This document shows, piece after piece, positions 1 to 4,864 of a stretch of 5,516 bases of DNA. The DNA is taken from assembly GCA_028692535.1 (NCBI GenBank), contig JAQUXD010000109.1, positions 1 through 5,516 of the forward strand, read 5' to 3'. Each line of letters starts with the position of its first letter. Within the stretch, counting starts at the first letter, position 1. Below the pieces are notes generated by a model. The model was given only the letters and a program-made list of their open reading frames with translations. It did no database searches and was not told the origin of the DNA. This DNA comes from Eubacteriales bacterium (lineage in GTDB: Bacteria > Bacillota > Clostridia > Peptostreptococcales > Anaerovoracaceae). Position numbers and translations under genes: made by a program.

Positions 1-353
1 TGATCACAAAAATCCTGGATGCTTCGGAAAAGACACTGGAATTTGCACAGATGCTTCGCCGCCTGGAGCCCTACGGAGAAGAGAACCCGAAGCCTTTATT
101 CTGCACAGGATCGGCGCGCATCGAATCCGTCGGATCCATGGGGCAGGAATCCGAGCACGCTCGCTTTGCGCTCAGAAGCCAGGATGGAACGGCCTTATCG
201 TGTATTCTGTTTCGGAGAGCGGCGGAATACAAAGACTTTCTCAGGAAAGATGCGATCGTGGATGTGGCAGGGGAGCTTGCCGTCAATGAGTTCAGAGGCA
301 ATCGGCAGGTCCAGATGATCGTAAAGGACATAAAGGAAGGTAACAAGCAATGA
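1..353 (+). CDS. recJ: RecJ single-stranded-DNA exonuclease, C-terminal end (5' truncated by the window)
   Basis: The open frame enters from the left edge (first full codon at base 3) and gives 116 residues before TGA at 351-353. RecJ is a 5'-to-3' single-strand DNA exonuclease acting in recombination and mismatch or base-excision repair in the cytoplasm. The visible part is the end of the DHHA1 region plus the OB-fold. The RecJ signature LEPYGEENPKPLF is read from bases 63-101. Near the end, the pattern DVAGELAVNEFRGNRQVQMIVKDI closely follows the RecJ OB-fold strand (E. coli has a DINEFRGNRSLQIII-type segment). The DHH catalytic domain lies outside the window, so activity cannot be judged. 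The protein stops right after the OB-fold, without the long C-terminal extension of the Bacillus enzyme. Its stop overlaps the protease start by 4 bases (ATGA), which suggests translational coupling. The family call is firm. Confidence 0.9.
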   Translation, partial: ITKILDASEKTLEFAQMLRRLEPYGEENPKPLFCTGSARIESVGSMGQESEHARFALRSQDGTALSCILFRRAAEYKDFLRKDAIVDVAGELAVNEFRGNRQVQMIVKDIKEGNKQ

Positions 354-1573
354 TATCCATGAGAAGAAGCCTATTGATCTTTTTAGTGATCGTCGCTCTG
401 CTGGCAGGGGCTTCGGCCATGGCTTTTTATACTGGAGCGGATTGGGAACACTTCATAAATCCTTCGTCCCGCGGAGATCGGTCCATTTCCGACGAAGAAT
501 ACCAAAATTACAGGTATTTCATTGATACTTACGGAAAGGTGGAGGCGCTGCGGACCTATATCGACGAATACTATTATAAGCCCGTCACTACAGATGAGCT
601 GGAGCTTGGTATGCTTCGCGGTCTTTTCATGGGATTGGAAGATCCGTATTCCTACTACATGACTGCCGAGGAATACGAATCGGTCATCATTTCGCTGACA
701 GGGGAGTATTCCGGCGTAGGCATTACGCTTTCGCCCAACGAGAACGGATTCATCGAGGTGATCGCGCCGACAGAAGACACCCCGGCCTATGAAGCCGGCA
801 TCAAACGGGGTGATGTGATCCTGGCCGTCGATGGCATTCAATATACAGGCTCCGAAATCGATGTGGCCGCGGCCGCTATCCGGGGCCCGGCCGGTACCCG
901 GGTAACGCTGATTATTCTGAGGGATGGTCAGGAAATAGAGTTTACGATGCGGAGAGAGAAGATTCTCTCGAAAACCGTTCGCTGGGAATGGCTGGAAGAC
1001 CAGATCGGTTATATTCGCATCCTTTCCTTCGAGGAGAGCACGGCGACAGATTTCAAGGAAGCTCTTCAAACGCTGGAACGGGGGAACGCTGCGGGATTCA
1101 TTCTGGATCTCCGGGACAATCCCGGCGGGCTGGTGGATGTCTGTATCGACGTGGCAGATCTTCTGATGGATCAGGGAACCGTGGTTTACAGTCAGGATAA
1201 GGATGAGAACAGAGAGTATTTCTACGTAAAAGACGGCAAAACGGAACTGCCCTTTGTAGTCTTGGTGAACGAAGGCTCTGCATCTTCGGCGGAGATCCTC
1301 AGCGCTGGGATCCAAGACAACGAAGTAGCGCCCATCGTGGGGACGCGGACGTACGGAAAAGGCGTCATCCAGCAGTTGGATCAACTGATGGACGGCAGTG
1401 CCGTCAATCTGACGATCTTGCAGTATTTTTCTGCCAAAGGGAACGTGATCCACGGAGTCGGGATCTTGCCGGACGAAGTAGTGGAAGCGGCGCCGGAAGA
1501 CTACGGAGACGACGGTGCGCTTCTGATCGACAGGCAGCTGGATCGGGCGCTGGAAATCCTGAAGCAGCGTTGA
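350..1573 (+). CDS. ctpA: S41 family C-terminal processing peptidase with PDZ domain (CtpA/CtpB type)
   Basis: This 407-residue serine protease should cut substrates near their C-termini outside the membrane. Residues 7-27 form one hydrophobic helix after MISMRR, a signal anchor with no clear cleavage site. Residues 45-110 are the helical N-terminal S41 region. The PDZ domain covers about 113-200, with the ligand loop YSGVGI at 120-125 and AGIKRGDVILAVDG at 149-162. The protease core follows, with LDLRDNPGG at 252-260. The Ser/Lys/Gln catalytic set is intact: S312 in GSASSAE, K337 in GTRTYGKG and Q341. The spacings of 25 and 4 residues match Bacillus CtpB. An AAGGAAGG ribosome site (333-340) lies 9 bases before ATG 350; ATG 359 is an in-frame alternative that loses only MIS. 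It overlaps recJ by 4 bases and is probably co-transcribed. Whether it is the CtpA or CtpB (spore signalling) orthologue cannot be told here, and the substrate is unknown. Confidence 0.93.
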   Translation: MISMRRSLLIFLVIVALLAGASAMAFYTGADWEHFINPSSRGDRSISDEEYQNYRYFIDTYGKVEALRTYIDEYYYKPVTTDELELGMLRGLFMGLEDPYSYYMTAEEYESVIISLTGEYSGVGITLSPNENGFIEVIAPTEDTPAYEAGIKRGDVILAVDGIQYTGSEIDVAAAAIRGPAGTRVTLIILRDGQEIEFTMRREKILSKTVRWEWLEDQIGYIRILSFEESTATDFKEALQTLERGNAAGFILDLRDNPGGLVDVCIDVADLLMDQGTVVYSQDKDENREYFYVKDGKTELPFVVLVNEGSASSAEILSAGIQDNEVAPIVGTRTYGKGVIQQLDQLMDGSAVNLTILQYFSAKGNVIHGVGILPDEVVEAAPEDYGDDGALLIDRQLDRALEILKQR

Positions 1574-1583
1574 TCTGCTCCAA

Positions 1584-1620
1584 AAGATCTTCGGTCGGGC
1601 GGATCACCGATCTTCTTTTT
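1584..1620. terminator. Bidirectional intrinsic terminator between ctpA and yerC
   Basis: AAGAT (1584-1588) pairs with ATCTT (1610-1614), and CGGT (1592-1595) pairs with ACCG (1606-1609). A CTT bulge interrupts the left arm, and the loop is about 10 nt. On the plus strand the hairpin is followed by CTTTTT (1615-1620), 10 bases after the ctpA stop at its left foot. On the minus strand the same hairpin is followed by TTTT (complement of 1582-1585), so it can also end yerC transcripts. The right arm overlaps the yerC stop codon (1604-1606) and its last codons. Confidence 0.72.
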
Positions 1621-1906
1621 CCAGCCGCTCCAAAATCCTGCGGTAGCCTTCCGCACCGTAAAGCAAGCACTTGTTGATCCGGCTGATGGTAGCGGCGCTG
1701 GCGTTCGTTGCAGCGGCGATATCGTGGTAGGTTTTGCCGTTGTGGAGCATCCGGGCCACTTCCCATCGTTGTGCGATAGCCTGGAGTTCTTTGATCGTCA
1801 TGAGGTCTTCAAAAAAACGATAGCATTCCTCCTGGGTTTCGAGTGCGAGGATGGCGCGGAAAAGATCATCGTTTTCCCTGGATTGAAACTTCGAAGCATA
1901 CGACAT
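1604..1906 (-). CDS. yerC: TrpR-like transcriptional regulator of the YerC/YecD family
   Basis: This is a complete 100-residue all-helical DNA-binding protein. It matches the YerC/YecD branch of the Trp repressor superfamily in length and pattern. The N-terminus SYASKFQSRENDDLF and the segment FFEDLMTIKELQAIAQRWEVARML (31-54) are typical of the family. The helix-turn-helix lies at about 59-81, with TYHDIAAATNASAATISRI. The open frame continues far upstream, but the true start is ATG at 1906-1904. It is preceded by AGGGAAGG with 6-base spacing, and the family N-terminus begins there. The gene is convergent with ctpA and divergent from the ATPase operon. Effector and regulon are not visible. 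Relatives in Firmicutes have been proposed to control amino-acid biosynthesis, including histidine, but nothing here shows that. A palindrome in its own leader (1930-1939) is a candidate autoregulatory operator. Confidence 0.92.
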   Translation of the reverse strand: MSYASKFQSRENDDLFRAILALETQEECYRFFEDLMTIKELQAIAQRWEVARMLHNGKTYHDIAAATNASAATISRINKCLLYGAEGYRRILERLEKEDR

Positions 1907-1912
1907 GGGCTG

Positions 1913-1920
1913 CCTTCCCT
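1913..1920 (-). promoter_or_regulatory. Ribosome binding site of yerC
   Basis: Read on the minus strand this is AGGGAAGG, 6 bases before ATG 1906-1904. It fixes the yerC start and rules out the long upstream extension of the same open frame. Confidence 0.8.
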
Positions 1921-1929
1921 TCTCTTTAA

Positions 1930-1939
1930 CACTATAGTG
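1930..1939. promoter_or_regulatory. Perfect 10-bp palindrome, candidate operator in the yerC leader
   Basis: CACTATAGTG is its own reverse complement. It lies about 12-21 bases downstream of the predicted yerC transcription start and before the ribosome site, a position where a bound dimer could block transcription. A second, shorter palindrome (TGCGCA, 1938-1943) overlaps its edge. TrpR-family dimers bind palindromes, so binding by YerC is a reasonable guess, but no motif match can be claimed. Confidence 0.4.
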
Positions 1940-1957
1940 CGCAACTGTGATAAAATT

Positions 1958-1986
1958 ATTATAAACGCTCGCGTACCATTTGACAA
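1958..1986 (-). promoter_or_regulatory. Sigma-A promoter of yerC (leftward)
   Basis: On the minus strand, TTGTCA (1986-1981) is followed by 17 bases and a perfect TATAAT (1963-1958). This is 11 of 12 consensus bases at optimal spacing. The predicted start is near 1951, giving a leader of about 44 nt before the yerC ATG. The -35 hexamer overlaps that of the rightward promoter by five bases. Confidence 0.82.
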
Positions 1987-2008
1987 GCAGCGCGGCGTCC
2001 AGTATAAT
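1980..2008 (+). promoter_or_regulatory. Consensus sigma-A promoter of the riboswitch-ATPase operon (rightward)
   Basis: TTGACA at 1980-1985, a 17-base spacer and TATAAT at 2003-2008 give 12 of 12 consensus matches. The predicted start near 2015 leads into the riboswitch leader about 190 bases before the ATPase ATG. A fully consensus promoter suggests strong initiation, so control would fall mainly on the leader RNA or on competition with the opposed yerC promoter. Confidence 0.88.
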
Positions 2009-2037
2009 TACGCCGTGATAAATTGCCCCGATGTAAT

Positions 2038-2143
2038 GAGATTGCAAGGGAGTAGCTTTAAGCCGGCGGTCAACATTCCGCTGCTGCCTGACACAGGCGG
2101 CGCTGGTCGCAGGCCCGGGAACGGTAGCCAGACTTACAATTAC
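2038..2143 (+). ncRNA. yybP-ykoY manganese-sensing riboswitch aptamer
   Basis: The leader carries the conserved pieces of the yybP-ykoY class in order. AAGGGAGTAGC (2046-2056) is the Mn2+-binding loop segment (family form GGGGAGUA). GTCAACATTC (2069-2078) follows. A strong distal hairpin has arms near 2082-2090 and 2094-2102 (GCCTG-ACA-CAGGC core). Then comes TAGCCAGACTTA (2125-2136), the second conserved loop (family form GCCAGACCUU). A closing P1 stem can form between 2038-2048 and 2133-2143 (AUUG with CAAU, AAG with CUU, one C-A and one A-A mismatch). This class binds Mn2+ and usually turns on Mn2+ exporters such as MntP or P-type ATPases. The gene downstream is such an ATPase, which supports the call independently. 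The conserved GACC is GACU here, a small deviation. Confidence 0.88.
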
Positions 2144-2193
2144 GGTTCGCGTATATAAACGCGGCAGTAGTTGGGGTCTGCTTTTAATATTGT
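2144..2193 (+). promoter_or_regulatory. Riboswitch expression platform (mechanism unresolved)
   Basis: Between the aptamer and the ribosome site, CGCGT (2148-2152) and ACGCG (2159-2163) form a tight 5-bp hairpin. A weaker element follows: GGCAG (2163-2167) can pair with CTGCT (2178-2182) before a short T run (2182-2185), resembling a poor intrinsic terminator. The two share base 2163, so they compete slightly. I cannot decide whether control acts on transcription termination or on access to the ribosome site. Confidence 0.4.
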
Positions 2194-2198
2194 GGAGG
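2194..2198 (+). promoter_or_regulatory. Ribosome binding site of the ATPase
   Basis: GGAGG lies 5 bases before ATG 2204. It decides the start in favour of ATG 2204 over the in-frame TTG at 2171, which lies inside the riboswitch expression platform and has no ribosome site. Confidence 0.85.
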
Positions 2199-2203
2199 AA
2201 AAC

Positions 2204-4864
2204 ATGTATCAACTCAATCAGGAGGAAGTGCTTCGAACATTGAGCGCCGACCCGCAAAAGGGACTGAGCGCTGCGGAGGCCCGGCGTCGTCTCGAAGAAT
2301 ACGGACCCAATGCTTTTGAAGAAAAAAAACCCAAGACGCTTTTGCAGATGTTTCTGGCACAACTTCGTGATCCTATGATCTACATCTTGATGGCCGCAGT
2401 GGTCATATCCGCCGCACTGGGCGAGTTCAGCGACGCCTTTATCATCGTGGCTGTCATCTTGCTCAATGCCATCGTCGGTGTCGTACAGGAATCGAAGGCC
2501 GAAAAGTCGCTGGAGGCGCTGAAACAGCTTTCCAGCCCGGTGGCAATGGTTCGCAGGGAAGGAAAAACCTTTGAGATCCCTGCGGCTGAACTGGTTCCCG
2601 GCGACATCGTCCTTCTGGAAGCCGGGCGAGTCGTACCCGCGGACCTGCGCCTGCTCAGTTCGGTCAATCTCAAGATCGAGGAATCCGCCCTGACCGGCGA
2701 GTCGGTGCCGGTGGAGAAGGATGCAGATTTTGTGGCCGTAGCCGACGCCCTTTTGGGCGATCGCCTCAACATGGCCTATTTGTCCACTGCCGTTTCCTAT
2801 GGAAGAGGCGAAGGCGTGGTCAGCTATACGGGAATGGATACGGAGATCGGAAAGATCGCCCGAATGATCAATGAGGCCGGGACAGAGATGACACCGCTGC
2901 AAAAGCGTCTGGCCGACCTTGGCAAAGTGCTCGGAATCGTGGCGGTCGTCCTGTGTGTCGGGCTGTTCGGCGTAGCCATGCTTCAGGGAAGAGATCTGAT
3001 GGAAATGCTTCTGACGGCGATTTCTCTGGCTGTAGCGGCGATCCCGGAAGGCTTGCCTGCCGTGGTGACCATCGTACTGGCCCTGGGTGTACAGCGCATG
3101 GTCAAGGTCAACACCATTGTCCGACGTTTGCCATCCGTGGAAACACTGGGTTCTGTGAGCATCGTATGCTCCGACAAGACCGGGACGCTCACTCAAAATA
3201 AGATGACCGTCACCCGGCTGTTTATGAACGATGAGACGGTTGAAGCGTCTTCGGCGGAGTACGAGCCTTACCGAATGCTGATCAACGGGATGATCCAGTG
3301 TTCCGACGCCACGGTGGAAGAAGGCGTTCGACTGGGCGATCCTACGGAGCTTGCCCTGGTGGATCTGGGATTGGCCAAAGGTGTTACGAAGGCATCTCTA
3401 CAGGCGCGATCCCCCAGAATCAACGAACAGCCCTTCGATTCCACTCGAAAAATGATGACGACCGTCCACAAAGGTCAGGACGGGCGGATCATTTCCTATA
3501 CAAAAGGCGCGATGGATAACATCATTCGAAACTGCCCCCAAATTCTACGGGATGGAGAGATCCACACGCTTACGGGAGCGGACCAGGAGCTCATTGAGCG
3601 CGCGGCTCGGGACATGGCGGCAGACGCGCTGCGAGTACTTGCCCTGGCGATCCGCTGGGATAATACGGAAGCTGAGGAGTCCGAACTGATCTTTGTCGGA
3701 CTGATGGGTATGATCGATCCGCCTCGTCCTGAAGCGGCGGAAGCGGTCCGGATCTTCAAAGAAGCTTCGGTTACCACGGTGATGATCACAGGCGACCACA
3801 AGGATACGGCTTTTGCTATTGCCAAAGAGCTTGGCATTGCCGATTCTCCCGAGCAATGCATCGCAGGGGACGAATTGTCTCGCATGACACAAGAAGAACT
3901 GAACGGCCGTGTAATGGAGCTTCGGGTATTTGCCCGGGTGTCCCCGGAAAATAAAGTGATGATCGTGAACGCCTACCGTTCTCACGGTCATATTGTTTCC
4001 ATGACCGGTGATGGCGTAAACGATGCCCCGTCCCTCAACGCAGCGGATATCGGCGTAGCCATGGGGATCACAGGAACGGATGTGGCCAAGGGCGCTGCGG
4101 ACATGGTCCTGACCGACGATAATTTTGCCAGCATCCAGAAAGCCATCCACGAAGGGCGTGTCATTTACAACAATATCCGAAAGACCGTCCTGTTCCTGCT
4201 GTCCTCTAATTTCGGTGAAATCATCACCATGAGTGCTGCAATCATCGTTGGACTTCTTTCTCCGCTGAAAGCGATTCACATTCTGTGGGTAAATCTGATC
4301 ACAGACTCTCTGCCGGCCCTGGGGCTGGGCGTGGACGAAGGAACGCCGGGCATCATGAAGGAAAAACCCCGGGATCCGAAAGAAAACCTCTTTGCCCACG
4401 GCGGTCTGGCGACTACGCTTTTCTACGGAACGGTCATCGCAGCTATCACTCTGGGCGCTTTCCTGATCGTTCCCATCGAAATGCTCATGACTGCCGGTCG
4501 CAGTATTACTGTGGAGGGCATCAACGAGATGATGGGGGTGGGGAACACCTTTATGCGCTGTCAGACCTATGCCTTTACCACGCTGGGGGTGTCGCAATTA
4601 TTCCATGCGCTGGGGATGCGCGATGTAAAAACGTCGGTGTTTCGTATGAACTACTCAAGAAACCGCATGATGATTTTCGCATTTTTCTTTGGTCTGATGC
4701 TGCAGGCCGCCGTAACGGAAGTCGCTTTCTTCGAGCGGATCTTTGAAACCGTGGAACTGTCGCTGCAGGAATGGGGAAGACTGCTGATCCTGGCCACAGT
4801 GCCGCTGTGGTTCCATGAGCTGCGCGTTGTGTATTACAAGGTGCTTCGCAGGGAACAGAAATAA
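2204..4864 (+). CDS. P2A-type (SERCA/PacL-like) cation-transporting ATPase, probable Mn2+/Ca2+ exporter
   Basis: This is a complete 886-residue membrane pump that uses ATP to move divalent cations out of the cytoplasm. Order: N-terminal actuator part (1-50), M1-M2 (about 56-97), actuator loop with TGES at 164-167, M3-M4 (about 242-292) with AIPEGLP around P281-E282. The phosphorylated aspartate is D324 in CSDKTGTLT. Then come the nucleotide domain with KGA at 434-436, DPPR at 505-508, TGD at 529-531, hinge TGDGVNDAP at 601-609, and M5-M10 (about 660-877). Ion-site residues of Ca2+ pumps are present: E282 (M4), N669 and E672 (M5), N697 and D701 (M6). The M8 glutamate of SERCA (E908) aligns with Q798. 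The family transports Ca2+ and sometimes Mn2+; the Mn2+ riboswitch upstream favours Mn2+ here, by inference. Its stop overlaps the next gene's start. Confidence 0.95.
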   Translation: MYQLNQEEVLRTLSADPQKGLSAAEARRRLEEYGPNAFEEKKPKTLLQMFLAQLRDPMIYILMAAVVISAALGEFSDAFIIVAVILLNAIVGVVQESKAEKSLEALKQLSSPVAMVRREGKTFEIPAAELVPGDIVLLEAGRVVPADLRLLSSVNLKIEESALTGESVPVEKDADFVAVADALLGDRLNMAYLSTAVSYGRGEGVVSYTGMDTEIGKIARMINEAGTEMTPLQKRLADLGKVLGIVAVVLCVGLFGVAMLQGRDLMEMLLTAISLAVAAIPEGLPAVVTIVLALGVQRMVKVNTIVRRLPSVETLGSVSIVCSDKTGTLTQNKMTVTRLFMNDETVEASSAEYEPYRMLINGMIQCSDATVEEGVRLGDPTELALVDLGLAKGVTKASLQARSPRINEQPFDSTRKMMTTVHKGQDGRIISYTKGAMDNIIRNCPQILRDGEIHTLTGADQELIERAARDMAADALRVLALAIRWDNTEAEESELIFVGLMGMIDPPRPEAAEAVRIFKEASVTTVMITGDHKDTAFAIAKELGIADSPEQCIAGDELSRMTQEELNGRVMELRVFARVSPENKVMIVNAYRSHGHIVSMTGDGVNDAPSLNAADIGVAMGITGTDVAKGAADMVLTDDNFASIQKAIHEGRVIYNNIRKTVLFLLSSNFGEIITMSAAIIVGLLSPLKAIHILWVNLITDSLPALGLGVDEGTPGIMKEKPRDPKENLFAHGGLATTLFYGTVIAAITLGAFLIVPIEMLMTAGRSITVEGINEMMGVGNTFMRCQTYAFTTLGVSQLFHALGMRDVKTSVFRMNYSRNRMMIFAFFFGLMLQAAVTEVAFFERIFETVELSLQEWGRLLILATVPLWFHELRVVYYKVLRREQK
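4850..4854 (+). promoter_or_regulatory. Ribosome binding site of the PPTase inside the ATPase 3' end
   Basis: AGGGA lies 9 bases before ATG 4864, within the last ATPase codons. With the TAATG overlap this supports coupled translation of pump and PPTase, and it supports the ATG 4864 start. Confidence 0.6.

Noticed and set aside
383..1453. A 356-codon minus-strand frame opposite ctpA
   Set aside because: It is a shadow of a gene with intact catalytic residues. Its translation is rich in Arg and His, with no domain pattern.
2081..2170. Alternative helix between CTGCTGCC (2081-2088) and GGCAGTAG (2163-2170) as an antiterminator
   Set aside because: The left arm is already held in a strong local aptamer hairpin that folds first. 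The predicted effect (read-through without Mn2+) is also opposite to the usual behaviour of this riboswitch class.
2171..2203. TTG at 2171 as the ATPase start
   Set aside because: It lies in the riboswitch expression platform, has no ribosome site, and would add 11 residues not expected in the family.
1907..3196. Upstream extension of the yerC reading frame to a 530-residue minus-strand protein
   Set aside because: Only the last 100 residues match the YerC family. The extension runs antisense to the ATPase, crosses the promoters and riboswitch, and the family start with a good ribosome site is at 1906.
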